DNA of 64,000 bases from Oscillospiraceae bacterium (GTDB taxonomy: Bacteria > Bacillota > Clostridia > Oscillospirales > Acutalibacteraceae): NCBI GenBank assembly GCA_910574935.1, contig CAJTCU010000001.1:607695-671694 (forward strand). Reading direction: 5' to 3'. Each line of letters begins with the position of its first letter. Position 1 is the first letter of the stretch. This document shows, one piece after another, positions 23,581 through 32,062 of this stretch. Made by a program: the position numbers and the translations under genes. The notes beneath the pieces were generated by a model. That model did no database searches and was not told the DNA's origin. It worked only from the letters and a program-made list of their open reading frames with translations.

Positions 23581-24717
23581 CTAGAAAAAAGCCCTTTCGA
23601 CTGTTTCATAGTCCACATGAGTATAGACATCGTATGTCACACTTATGTTGGAGTGTCCCATAATTGTTTGTAAGGATTTAGCGTCAATTCCCGCCATTGC
23701 CATATTGGTACAAAATGTATGCCGCAAAACATGAGGGGTAACGCTCGGCATAATCTTTCCATGCTGACCGACAAATTTTTTCTGCATTTGGCGCATATAG
23801 TTTTGATGGTGCATCCCGACTTTAGGCTTACCACCCTTATCAAGAAACAGGAAACCGCAGTAACCGTCAACAATCTTTTCTACTTTCGGGCGTGGACGAT
23901 TTTCAAGTACTCTCTGGAAAGCCCAACAAGCCTCATCGGTGAGGGGAATAGTCCTAAAACCGTTCTTTGTCTTTGGATCAGTAATAAAATACAGCTTATC
24001 TGCTGTCCTGCAAAGTTGCTTGTCAATGCGGATATATCGTTTATTAAGATCAATATCGGCTTTTGTAAGTCCATATAGCTCCGATACCCTTAATCCTGTG
24101 TTCAAAAGTATTAGGATATCATCATAGTAATTACCATTCCCATACTCTTGGATAAAGGACAAATACAGCTTTTGATGAGTCTTTGTTAATGAATCTTGGG
24201 GCTTTTCATCATCAGGAATATATTCAGACAATGTAAACTTAAAGGGGTTTTTTCGGATTGCGCCATCTTCTACAGCCATTTCAAACGCTGGCCTAAGAAG
24301 ATTGTGAATAATACCTACTGTGTTTTGTTTAAGCCCTTTGTCATGAAAAGAGATTAGATAGGCTATAGCATCGGATTTCTTAACAGTATTAATTCTGCGT
24401 TCTCCAAAAGGAATAGCCTTGATTCTATTGATTCCTGTTTGATAGGCACGAATAGAATTTTGCTTAAGGTCACGCCGCAGATTCATATACTTTTCAACCA
24501 ACTCAATTACCGTTATATCGCCAGCAGCGCTATCTATCCCATCCAGTTTATCTTTATGAATTTGAATTTCTTTCTGGCGCAATTCATCAAGCGTTTTTGC
24601 GTAGAAATCCCGCCGCTTTCCTTTCGCATCGGTATAGCGATAATCATATGTACCGTTTGACCTCTGCCATTCGCCAGTCTTTAAGACTCTGCCCTTGCTA
24701 TCTTTACGCTTTCCCAT
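23581..24717 (-). CDS. int: Tyrosine recombinase/integrase (Tn916 type)
   Basis: 378 residues. N-terminal AP2-like arm domain (GTYDYRYTDAKGKRRDFYAK), core-binding domain, then the catalytic domain with Arg (LNTGLRVSELYGLT), HVLRHTFCT (H-x-x-R), MGHSNISVTYDVYTH (His and nucleophile Tyr). AAAGGAGG before the ATG. Oriented outward towards the left end, with xis behind it, the standard arrangement. It should drive site-specific integration; the groEL 3' end is the likely target because of the flanking repeats. Confidence 0.95.
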   Translation of the reverse strand: MGKRKDSKGRVLKTGEWQRSNGTYDYRYTDAKGKRRDFYAKTLDELRQKEIQIHKDKLDGIDSAAGDITVIELVEKYMNLRRDLKQNSIRAYQTGINRIKAIPFGERRINTVKKSDAIAYLISFHDKGLKQNTVGIIHNLLRPAFEMAVEDGAIRKNPFKFTLSEYIPDDEKPQDSLTKTHQKLYLSFIQEYGNGNYYDDILILLNTGLRVSELYGLTKADIDLNKRYIRIDKQLCRTADKLYFITDPKTKNGFRTIPLTDEACWAFQRVLENRPRPKVEKIVDGYCGFLFLDKGGKPKVGMHHQNYMRQMQKKFVGQHGKIMPSVTPHVLRHTFCTNMAMAGIDAKSLQTIMGHSNISVTYDVYTHVDYETVERAFF

Positions 24718-24790
24718 GAAAACCTCCTTTCGGGAAAGCGACTTTGAATGTGTACCTATTATATCACTTCAAAGACCGCTTGTCCATATG

Positions 24791-24985
24791 TCAGATTGAA
24801 TATGCTTGTTCCAGATATTTCTCAAAAGGCTTGCGCTTGATGAGCCTCTTATTTCCGACAAATAGAACAAACGAACAATTTTCATCATTGCTGATTTCGC
24901 GGATTCGATTAATCCCAACATTTGAATAAGCTGCCGCCTCTTCAAGCGTTAAATTGGCTTTCTCCCAGATAGGGACATTTATCAT
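24791..24985 (-). CDS. xis: Excisionase (Tn916 Xis-like)
   Basis: 64 residues, winged-helix DNA-binding excisionase: MINVPIWEKANLTLEEAAAY then the FVGNKRLIKRKPFEKYLEQ end typical of Tn916-type Xis. GAAAGGAG before ATG 24985. 73 bases upstream of int, probably co-transcribed. Confidence 0.88.
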   Translation of the reverse strand: MINVPIWEKANLTLEEAAAYSNVGINRIREISNDENCSFVLFVGNKRLIKRKPFEKYLEQAYSI

Positions 24986-25706
24986 TTATCAACTCCTTTC
25001 ACTGCCAGCCCCCGACCATATTTATAAACCGCGATCTTGTATAGTATCATATGGTCTTTTCATCTATTGGTTATCTTAATACTGTTATACTAATCTTGTT
25101 ACTGTTTCGTTATCATGCAATTTATACCCGCCGCTTTTAGGAAGGTGTCACCCAAATAGTGACCCCCTTTAACCTTTGGTAGTGAGGTGGTTTTTCACCC
25201 CCTTGTGAAATCCTGTAAGCCAAAGCGGCGGGATATAGATTGTTGTAAAGCAGTTATACTTTACAAGTCTTTTCTATTTACGATACGACATTTTCATACT
25301 AACTTTACGGGTTTAAGAGCGTAATCTTTCCCCAAAATGGGATAGTTTGCGATACCATTCCGATGCAACTACCGGTGATAGCAGCAGATATTACATATTA
25401 GCACCAATATATCACGCGAAATATTTTTGTAGTACAGTTGCCCTCCCACTCAAAACCCCGACAAAGACAATATTTATGCGGGTTCCGAGACTTTTACCCA
25501 TGCACCTAAAAGCCATAATTAAATATAAATAAATTATGGCTGTTTGGTGCATAGGTGAAATGCCAGAAACCCCAGTATTCATGCGGGTTTGCGGGCTTTT
25601 TGGCTGGAGGGGAAGTGGAGTAATTGATAAAATTGTTATGACTATATTTGCAATATTGCCCTACTCTCGCCGTAAGGCGACTATACACTGAGTCCCTTAT
25701 ATCATA
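24986..25706. repeat. AT-rich non-coding region with hairpins
   Basis: No gene. Contains a long dyad with CCGCCGCTTT (25130) and AAAGCGGCGG (25222), a strong stem-loop at 25501-25551 (TGCACC..AGCCATAATT / AATTATGGCT..GGTGCA), and two related sequences at about 25447-25493 and 25570-25595 (CCCCAGTATT then CATGCGGGTTTGCGGG) that resemble the sequence at 34556-34580 beside groEL. These may be replication or recombination sites. Confidence 0.45.
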
Positions 25707-25988
25707 TCAACAAGTTTCTTCTTGTTCTCGTATCAGTCTACCACAAATAGAGTACACATACCTCCACTTGCCGTAGTCTATGCTAAACCTTCCTGCCGCT
25801 TGCTTTTTTGTGACAGCTTGAGCAATATAGCCTTGCTTGTCCTGCAATACATCTTGCAATTTCAAAAGGTAATCTTCTTTTAGCTGTGACAAGTCTTTTA
25901 TTATTTTACCTTTGAGTGATCTGCTGCCTTCAAGATATGTATCACATACCGTAATAGACATTTTATTACGAATAGAAAAAGTGTTTGT
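25707..25988 (-). CDS. Small hypothetical protein
   Basis: 93 residues from a TTG start at 25988 with GGAGG 8 bases upstream; an ATG 15 bases earlier lacks such a site. Basic and helical (SLKGKIIKDLSQLKEDYLLK, LQDVLQDKQGYIAQAVTKKQ), no recognised family. Located between the integrase module and the Rep-like gene, in the same direction. Confidence 0.5.
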   Translation of the reverse strand, partial: TNTFSIRNKMSITVCDTYLEGSRSLKGKIIKDLSQLKEDYLLKLQDVLQDKQGYIAQAVTKKQAAGRFSIDYGKWRYVYSICGRLIREQEETC

Positions 25989-26258
25989 CAAATTATCATC
26001 CTCCATTAATAAAAATAGAATTAACAATGGCTTTAGCCATTCTCTATTGCTGTTGCGCCCTTTGCAAAAGGCAATACTCTCTTCGCTTGCGAGTAGCAAG
26101 CGGACTATGTGTGACATACTGCATAGGCGTTAGGTGTGGTCGCTTGCGCGAGAGTGTCCCCTTGCGGGGAGAGGTTACTATTATATGAGAACTCATTGGC
26201 GCAAATATGGCTACTTCAATCCCAAATTAGGGGGCTTTTGGCTTGTTTCACTTTGCAA

Positions 26259-26303
26259 AAAATGACGATTACCCCCTTGCTTTGTGCAGAAAATGACGAT
26301 TAC
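26259..26303. repeat. Two iteron-like direct repeats
   Basis: AAAATGACGATTAC occurs at 26259-26272 and 26290-26303, 31 bases apart, each followed by a C-rich run. They lie just past the stop of the Rep-like gene and may be its binding sites. Confidence 0.45.
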
Positions 26304-26320
26304 TCCCATTTTGAGAAGTT

Positions 26321-27220
26321 TTAGGAAATACCAATAGCCTTGTTTGGGAAGAATTGCAAATATCCTTCTATTTTTGTTGGATCAGTGCCCATGAAAAGAA
26401 CATTGGGGTTTATAATCATTCTCCATTCATTGCTTTCAGAATCCTTTATAAAGTTGCAAAGCTTCTGTTCTCGGCGCTCATTCTCAAACAAATCATAGCC
26501 AATAAAGGTTATCTTTTTCAGAACTCGTGTTAAGCGTCCACTATTCGTAGGATTAAAGTTGAGAAGTGAACAGATTTCTTCTATATTCATCGGCTCTAAT
26601 TTATGTGGGCTTCTTTCGTTTGGGTTACAGCAGATTACATTCCATTCTTTGTTGATATATGGCACAAGCTGAATTATATACCCAAAATAGCGAATATTCT
26701 GTTCGCTCTGGATCATTTTTTGATACAACGATTTGACTGGATCGATATACAGGCGAATTTGCTTTTGAAATTTGCTTCTACCCTTAATAAAGTAATCGCT
26801 GAGTATCATTTCCCCATTTTCTTTAAGTGTGAGAAGTGCAGACTCTTGACATTCTTTTAGAAAGTCATATACAGTGCGTTGGGATATTCCTAAAATTCCT
26901 TTTAAATCCTCAGATTTCATTATGGTTCTTTCACTTAACATCAAGCGGCCTGTGTCATATTCTGAATAAACCGATAAATAAGCAAGCCTGCCCAGTATTT
27001 GCGGACTAATTTTATTATTTAGTCTTGTTCGTTTCATCAACACAAAGCCCCCTTGTTTCCCTGCCTGACTTCTGCGTAATTCTTTATGGTATAGAGCCTC
27101 CTTTGCGCGTTTCGCCTTTTCTTTATCCTCGTTAGAATAGAAAGTACCACCATCTGTTTCAAAATATTCTCCCGTGGCCTGATCTATATAGCAATGTTTA
27201 CCATTAATGTTTTGTGGCAT
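26321..27220 (-). CDS. Rep-like winged-helix protein
   Basis: 299 residues; ATG 27220 follows AAGGGAGG. N-terminal part (GKHCYIDQATGEYFETDGGT) is a leader, then KRTRLNNKISPQILGRLAYL and a winged-helix region (LKGILGISQRTVYDFLKECQ, LKENGEMILSDYFIKG), and WRMIINPNVLFMGTDPTKIE near the C-terminus. This outline resembles replication initiators of Firmicute plasmids and integrative elements (RepL-like). The iteron-like repeats right behind it support a replication role. Confident as a DNA-binding HTH protein, less so as Rep. Confidence 0.55.
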   Translation of the reverse strand: MPQNINGKHCYIDQATGEYFETDGGTFYSNEDKEKAKRAKEALYHKELRRSQAGKQGGFVLMKRTRLNNKISPQILGRLAYLSVYSEYDTGRLMLSERTIMKSEDLKGILGISQRTVYDFLKECQESALLTLKENGEMILSDYFIKGRSKFQKQIRLYIDPVKSLYQKMIQSEQNIRYFGYIIQLVPYINKEWNVICCNPNERSPHKLEPMNIEEICSLLNFNPTNSGRLTRVLKKITFIGYDLFENERREQKLCNFIKDSESNEWRMIINPNVLFMGTDPTKIEGYLQFFPNKAIGIS

Positions 27221-27350
27221 TAAACACCTCCCTTGATTAGTCAATAATAATATATCTGCTGGTGTCATTGTGACAGGGGAGGGCTACGGGCAAGAGTTTT
27301 CATTTCTCTACGAATCATATCTTCTTATTCAACTTTGTCTTTGCATATTT

Positions 27351-27545
27351 TTAAAAACATATATTGCTACAACAGTGCTTAGTGTTAAGCATACAGCCAT
27401 AATCATCTTCATTCATATTGCTATAAAATTCATCTAAATCAATTTGAATTTCTTTTCCGCATTCTGGACATTTTGTAAATACGTTTTCATAATTAAGTTT
27501 TGTACAAATAGCAGTATCTCCAATTTCTTGTTTTACGTACAGCAT
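27351..27545 (-). CDS. Small Cys-rich hypothetical protein
   Basis: 64 residues with a CPECGKEIQIDL zinc-knuckle-like motif and a second Cys cluster at the end (HCCSNICF). Weak ribosome site. Unknown function; possibly a zinc-binding regulator. Confidence 0.4.
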   Translation of the reverse strand: MLYVKQEIGDTAICTKLNYENVFTKCPECGKEIQIDLDEFYSNMNEDDYGCMLNTKHCCSNICF

Positions 27546-27711
27546 AAAATTTCTTCTTTCATTTTATTGTTTTAAAATGTGCAGTCTTGAGCGACCAGCA
27601 GCAATTGAGACTGTTTACAAAATTATTTTAATATCAATGATACCATCGAAAATCTTTTGAGCAAGCATCTATATTCTCTTATAAAACACGATTTTGTTTA
27701 TCACCATCGTA

Positions 27712-27882
27712 CTATGATTTAGCCGCAGCCTTTTTTGATAATCTCCACCACCCTTGACCTGTGGTAATAAGCTGATTAATAAATTCTAAAGCTATCGCCT
27801 TATATGGATTACCAGAAACAATCTGCGATACTACATTAACTACTTCAATTATTTTGCCTGTAGAATGTTCATCTTGTGCATC
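27712..27882 (-). pseudogene. Coding-like remnant behind the radical SAM pseudogene
   Basis: Open stretch of 57 codons without a start codon, immediately after and in frame with a TAA at 27883-27885 (DAQDEHSTGKIIEVVNVVSQ ... GWWRLSKKAAAKS). It may have been part of the radical SAM gene or a separate gene. Not recognised. Confidence 0.3.
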
Positions 27883-28802
27883 TTATGGTTTGAAATTTAC
27901 ACGCAGCACATTATGTGGTGATGCTTTGCCTTGCAATTCTTTCTTTACAAGTTCATTCCACTGTGCGCACGGGAGCTTACCTTTGTTATATTCAAGTATG
28001 CGCTGCCAAATAGTTCATTGCTACTGCATATTTTGAGGAATTTATCACAATACGTATATTCAAGCGCCCCGCCAGAATCTATAGAAAGCTTTCCGAAAGC
28101 GTTCACATAAATATTGCAGCATACAATCTTTTGATCCTCATAGAACATATGGTATGTATTATACGCATAGCAAACTGGGGCATAGTCTTTACTTAATACT
28201 TCAATCCGCTGCATGGGATGGTATTTAAGCACGTCAGATTTATCAAGTGTGTATTCGTTCAAACATTTAGCACGTCCCAATTTGCTTGGGCTACTGCCTC
28301 ACATGATCTTCAAAACATCTGCATATCCTAATAGCGCGTCCTTATATTTTGAATAGTTCTCCATACATAAGTCATGATATTCATGGTAGTGGTCAAGGCT
28401 TATGCCTACAATGCAACGGCTTACTTCTGCTTGCGGTTTATACTTATCACCGCCTGACAAACATTTTGAACATGATATATCAATGATTTCTTTATATCTT
28501 TTGATGATATTAATAAACCTTTTGCTAAATATAAGCCCATTCACATACATTTCAAGATTCAAGACTGGAATACCCTTTTTGCACAACTCATTGGCTATAT
28601 ATTCCATAGTATCAAGTGCCAACGTTGGCTCCCCTCCAGTAAAAAACATACCTCCAATTAGTTCTGTCTGATCCAGTAATGAATCAATATACTTTCGGTC
28701 GATGTCAACTTCTTGTGCTTCGCCCCGTAGGCAATGCCCGCATTTCATATTGCAACGGCGTGTCAGCTCAATGGTTAAATTTTCGAACGTTATTTTGTCC
28801 AA
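27883..28802 (-). pseudogene. Radical SAM enzyme gene with a nonsense codon and a frameshift
   Basis: Starts at TTG 28802 behind AAAGGAGG. Contains the radical SAM cluster motif CNMKCGHC in LTIELTRRCNMKCGHCLRGE and the GGEP motif (FFTGGEPTLALDTMEYI). The frame has an in-frame TGA at 28299-28301 (after VLKIM), continues with GSSPSKLGRAKCLNEYTLDK and a Cys-rich C-terminal part (VCCNIYVNAFGKLSIDSGG), then shifts frame near 28020 into WQRILEYNKGKLPCAQWNEL and ends at 27883. The small peptide gene upstream suggests a peptide-modifying enzyme. Two lesions make it a likely pseudogene. Confidence 0.75.
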
Positions 28803-28831
28803 ATTATTCCTCCTTTTTGCACTGTGGATAA

Positions 28832-28854
28832 GGGGCGGTGTTGACCACCGCCCC
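28832..28854 (-). promoter_or_regulatory. Hairpin between peptide and radical SAM genes
   Basis: GGGGCGGTG, loop, CACCGCCCC: a perfect 9-bp stem without a U-run. Such stems between precursor and maturase genes often protect or attenuate the message. Confidence 0.55.
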
Positions 28855-28867
28855 AACGGTGACGTAC

Positions 28868-28966
28868 TTACTTTTTAACAAGCCCACCAAGAGCTTTCAC
28901 AGCATCGTCAAGCTTAATAACTTGATCGGTAGTGCTTTTCTTGCAAGCAAACAAAACGTGTTTCAT
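28868..28966 (-). CDS. Candidate RiPP precursor peptide (32 residues)
   Basis: Begins MKHVLFACKKSTTDQVIKLD and ends DAVKALGGLVKK. GGGAGG lies 8 bases before the ATG. Lys-rich, one Cys, amphipathic C-terminal part. The position, 65 bases upstream of a radical SAM gene with an intervening hairpin, is the standard layout of radical SAM peptide cassettes. It does not match a known precursor class that I can name. Since the enzyme gene is broken, the peptide is probably no longer modified here. Confidence 0.6.
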   Translation of the reverse strand: MKHVLFACKKSTTDQVIKLDDAVKALGGLVKK

Positions 28967-29463
28967 AGTATCGCCTCCCTTCGTATGATGATGTATCAAA
29001 ACGCCTTAATAGGAAGTTTTGCCAAACTATAGAAAATATCCCTTGCTTTTCTTGTGCTACTTTTTTCGTGTGTCCGCTTTTCGCTTATGTCCCACTTTTC
29101 AAAAAATTCTGGACATAATGCTTGACTTTCGTTTCAAGTTGTGGTAGAATACAAGCACAAAGAAAGTATAAGGAAAAGTGTATACATCTGTCGGTTGAGT
29201 TCGCCTTGTATTATATCAAAATAAGGTGTGTTTTGTCAACCGTTTTTGCAGAAGTTTTTTCTGACTTCTGCTATTTTTGTTTGCATAGCTATAAATGGTT
29301 TTGTAGCGCGTGTAGCGGCTTTTATTGTTACAATAGTATTTGGGTACTAACCAACACAATAAACCGTGATATAAAGTGCTACACGGCGTTTTAAGGTTAC
29401 CCCTGCCGCTTTACCTGGAATTGTACACAAACAAAAAGGAGAGGTCGTAGCCCCTCCCCTTAT
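28967..29463. other. AT-rich gap upstream of the peptide gene
   Basis: No convincing gene; an open frame on the plus strand at 29122-29394 has no ribosome site. The peptide gene promoter should be here. Two short related stretches (GTCCGCTTTTCG and GTCCCACTTTTC near 29070-29100) could be regulator sites. Confidence 0.3.
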
Positions 29464-29580
29464 TCAAAGCGTAACTCCAAAGTGTATTGCTGCCGCTTGT
29501 CTGGCCTCGTCATCCTCCAAACCTTGTACTGCGTATGTATGCCCATCTGTGGACTCTATAACAAAAGTCTTTTCGTCCAT
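29464..29580 (-). CDS. Possible 38-residue protein
   Basis: MDEKTFVIESTDGHTYAVQG then LEDDEARQAAAIHFGVTL; begins 3 bases after the stop of the upstream remnant, so it could be translated by coupling, but it has no good ribosome site of its own. Acidic; unknown. Confidence 0.35.
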   Translation of the reverse strand: MDEKTFVIESTDGHTYAVQGLEDDEARQAAAIHFGVTL

Positions 29581-29582
29581 GG

Positions 29583-29850
29583 GCTATATGTCAGTGATGT
29601 TATCAATACAGTAACGGTCACCAGTTTGCCCCGTAAATATAGCAAAGTCATATTGCCGCTTGCTTTCGTTGTTTGCCCAAATCTGGTGCTGTAGGTCTAC
29701 TGGCAAATCTTCATCAATTTCTTTGTCGCTAAAATACCCTCCCGCAGCCTCTGGCGGCTCATCATACCAAAAGCTTGCTTTATCGTTGGCAAGATAGCAG
29801 TCAGGCCAGACAAGCAGCTCTTCGCAGTTATTAGCAACGTATATACGTAT
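29583..29850 (-). pseudogene. Gene fragment lacking its 5' end
   Basis: Open from just after a stop at 29851-29853 without a start codon: IRIYVANNCEELLVWPDCYL, then FWYDEPPEAAGGYFSDKEID and ending in IDNITDI. Composition is clearly coding. The first residues faintly recall ArdA-type antirestriction starts but the rest does not help. It abuts another fragment on the plus strand, marking a recombination joint near 29845. Confidence 0.45.
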
Positions 29851-29979
29851 TCAGAATGTGGAAAGACTCTGTACTCTGAGGATGTGCAACAACACTTGAA
29901 AACGATGATTGAATCAGCCAAGAAACTTAAAATTGGAATTGGCATTATTGATTACGCAAAAGCTATAGCAATGATTTAG
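29839..29979 (+). pseudogene. C-terminal gene fragment
   Basis: Plus-strand frame YSECGKTLYSEDVQQHLKTM then IESAKKLKIGIGIIDYAKAI ends at TAG 29977; no start. A remnant at the recombination joint. Confidence 0.35.
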
Positions 29980-30011
29980 TGCTATAGGCTGTCATAGTAT
30001 CAGTAGACAGA

Positions 30012-30043
30012 AAGCGGCGGGGTTTATAGCCCTGCCGCTTTTA
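30012..30043. terminator. Hairpin behind the resolvase gene
   Basis: AAAGCGGCGGGG and CCCTGCCGCTTTT around TTTATAG; U-runs on both sides make it a possible bidirectional terminator. Confidence 0.55.
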
Positions 30044-30613
30044 CTTTATAGTCCAAGTTCTTTTACTCTGCGATAATATGTGTTAGGTTTTAACCCAACA
30101 ATCTCCATTGCTTTTCTTGCCGTGATCTTATCCGCTCTCCAGTCCGCAACCGTAGATTTGAACAAGGTTTCATCAAACCCAATAGGCTTGCGGCCTTTGT
30201 ACTTACCCGCCGCTTTGGCTACGGCTATGCCCTCGCGCTGGCGCTGCAATATGCTTTCCCGCTCTAACTCTGCCATAGCCGCAAAGATAGTCAACATAAA
30301 CTTGCCTTGCGGCGTGGTGGTGTCAAGGGATTCTTTCAAGCTGACAAACTCAACCCCTTTGTCCTGTAGTTGCTCGACAATAGAAAGCAAGTCTTTTGTG
30401 TTTCGGGCAATACGGCTGATAGATTCTGTTACTACGGTATCTCCCCTACGTACATAGTCAAGCAATTCCTTCAGTTTTGGCCTGTTTGTGTCTTTGCCTG
30501 ACTGCTTGTCTATGTATAGACTCTCGGTTTCAACCCCGCGCTGCTGTAAAGCCTCAATCTGCCTTGCCTCATTCTGCTCTACTGTGGAAACTCGCACATA
30601 CCCTAGGGCCTAT

Positions 30614-31009
30614 TCACATAAGGGAATCAACGATAAGAGCGAAATGGACAAAGGCCAAAAAGATGACATCAAGTTTATCATAGCGAGTGAAAATACGACG
30701 AAATCTTTTGAGACGTCGAAAAAGCCTTTCCACTTGATTGCGCTGTTTGTATAGCAGCTTATCATAGTCCCAAGGATTTTTGCGATTACTTTTCGGAGGG
30801 ACTACAGGTATATAGCCCAGCTCAGTGGCTAAAGCTCGCGTCTCGTCTCCTTCATAAGCACGGTCCATTAGAAGATAAACGGATCGGTCAACTGGCCCAA
30901 GCTGCCGTAAAAGGGCGCGCCCTTCCGGAGCATCGCCGCAGTTTCCTGCGGACAACGCAAACATTACCCCATCCCGGTCAGATGCGGCAACCATATGATG
31001 GTGTTCCAT
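30614..31009 (-). CDS. IS5-family transposase, OrfB part
   Basis: 131 codons carrying the second Asp (SVYLLMDRAYEGDETRALAT) and the Glu (YKQRNQVERLFRRLKRFRRI) of the DDE motif. It overlaps OrfA by 32 bases in another frame, so the full transposase probably arises by programmed frameshifting. Confidence 0.85.
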   Translation of the reverse strand: MEHHHMVAASDRDGVMFALSAGNCGDAPEGRALLRQLGPVDRSVYLLMDRAYEGDETRALATELGYIPVVPPKSNRKNPWDYDKLLYKQRNQVERLFRRLKRFRRIFTRYDKLDVIFLAFVHFALIVDSLM

Positions 31010-31367
31010 CCCCCGCGTGTCCGCCCGATGGACTGTGGTCCGCTTTTTTCAAAGCGCCCATTCCGTCTGGATGTACTTTGATACAAGTGGAATCCAGGCT
31101 CACTATGTTTACTTGGATTTGAATGATCCCTAGTTGCTGTAAGTGCAAAAACGCCTTTTGCAGTACACCTTTTTTTGCCCAGCGGTTTACCCGGACATAG
31201 ATCACATGCCAATCCCCGTATTCTTTGGGCAGCCTCCTCCACTTGCACCCGTTCTCTACGATGTACAGCACTGCGTTCAATACTTCCAGGTTGCTGATTT
31301 TCGCTGGTTTCCTTTGCTTGGGAAAACATTCTTGGATTTTTTCATACTGTTCTCTATTCAGTTCCAT
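30978..31367 (-). CDS. IS5-family transposase, OrfA part
   Basis: 129 codons: the DUF4096-like N-terminal region (NGCKWRRLPKEYGDWHVIYV) and the first catalytic Asp (NIVSLDSTCIKVHPDG). Frameshift into OrfB expected in the 30978-31009 overlap. Confidence 0.85.
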   Translation of the reverse strand: MELNREQYEKIQECFPKQRKPAKISNLEVLNAVLYIVENGCKWRRLPKEYGDWHVIYVRVNRWAKKGVLQKAFLHLQQLGIIQIQVNIVSLDSTCIKVHPDGMGALKKADHSPSGGHAGDGTPSYGCRI

Positions 31368-31412
31368 AGTCCTATTGTATCATACTTTGCCCCTTATGTG
31401 AACACTACCTAG

Positions 31413-31717
31413 CAACATTGCTTGCAACTCCCTTGATTTGATAGGATAAGTATACCATAAAGCCAAGAGCGTCTCAATAGGGTATATGAAAATTTAAACA
31501 TTTCAAAACGCAATAGGTAATTTGTATGACATAGTTTTTAGCGCCTTATCGATGTGTCATATGGGTATACCCTATTGAAACAATACAGGGCCGTAATAGC
31601 TCACTCTGCTCTTGCTTGGAGGGAAAGAGGCGGGGGTACTTTACAAATTTGGGGGATTTCTATTTTTGGATGGGGCTATAGTACACCCGCTCAACATACA
31701 GGTGAAATTTTTAAACG
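31413..31717. repeat. Gap with an inverted repeat upstream of the resolvase
   Basis: No gene beyond the first resolvase codons. TCAATAGGGTATA at 31474-31486 and its exact complement TATACCCTATTGA at 31566-31578 form a 13-bp inverted repeat about 80 bases apart, upstream of the resolvase start. It may be the resolvase's own res/inversion site or operator. Confidence 0.5.
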
Positions 31718-31756
31718 GAAATAGCTGACCTGTCAATTTGGCAGATCAGCTATTTC
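31718..31756 (-). terminator. Terminator of the RHH gene
   Basis: GAAATAGCTGATCTG / CAGGTCAGCTATTTC stem on the minus strand, followed by a T-rich run. Confidence 0.6.
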
Positions 31757-31950
31757 TATTCGTCTACTATCTCCAACTTCTCTAACGCAAACTCCACACA
31801 GCGCAAAATCAGCTCATTTCTTGTTCTGCCTGTCTGATTGCCGATTGCGTCAAGCTTTTTTACCAATTCTACCGGCATACGGCACGACACTACCGTATTT
31901 TCGCCGTACACCTTTTTAGAGCGTACAATAAATTTATCACTGTTTGCCAT
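31756..31950 (-). CDS. Ribbon-helix-helix protein
   Basis: 64 residues from ATG 31950 (ribosome site GTGAGGG). VVSCRMPVELVKKLDAIGNQ then TGRTRNELILRCVEFALEKL is a classic RHH/CopG DNA-binding domain. Probably a repressor for the element's maintenance or an antitoxin without a visible toxin partner. Confidence 0.75.
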   Translation of the reverse strand: MANSDKFIVRSKKVYGENTVVSCRMPVELVKKLDAIGNQTGRTRNELILRCVEFALEKLEIVDE

Positions 31951-32062
31951 ACCCTCACCCACGCTATCTCTGTAGTCTATTAGTATTATAGCCCACAAAT
32001 TTGTATTCAAGATATACTACAAAAGTTTATAAATCGAATTTGGCGTAGTATAATGGGACTAC

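Larger units (their letters stand above)
30607..31408 (-). mobile_element. IS5-family insertion sequence (about 802 bp)
   Basis: Ends share TTCACATAAGGG as inverted repeats (left GGCCTATTCACATAAGGG, right complement GTAGTGTTCACATAAGGG). Flanked by the 4-bp duplication CTAG (30603-30606 and 31409-31412). Two overlapping reading frames encode the transposase, as in the IS427-like group. Confidence 0.85.
30046..31418 (-). pseudogene. Resolvase/invertase gene interrupted by an IS element
   Basis: Small serine recombinase of the resolvase/invertase group: VRVSTVEQNEARQIEALQQR with the catalytic Ser, SISRIARNTKDLL, LERESILQRQREGIAVAKAA and a C-terminal HTH (ITARKAMEIVGLKPNTYYRR). The reading frame up to 30606 lacks its first codons because the IS at 30607-31408 sits after codon 3. 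Removing the IS and one CTAG gives ATG TTG CTA GGG TAT GTG CGA, a complete start (31418) behind AAGGGAG. A GTG downstream of the IS could still give a protein missing five residues, including the first beta strand, so activity is doubtful. Confidence 0.85.

Noticed and set aside
28299-28301. Selenocysteine codon in the radical SAM gene
   Set aside because: A second lesion is present downstream and no SECIS-like stem was recognised.
29122-29394. 90-codon frame on the plus strand
   Set aside because: No ribosome site, Cys/Tyr/Phe-rich composition typical of a random frame in AT-rich DNA, and it lies where the peptide gene promoter should be.
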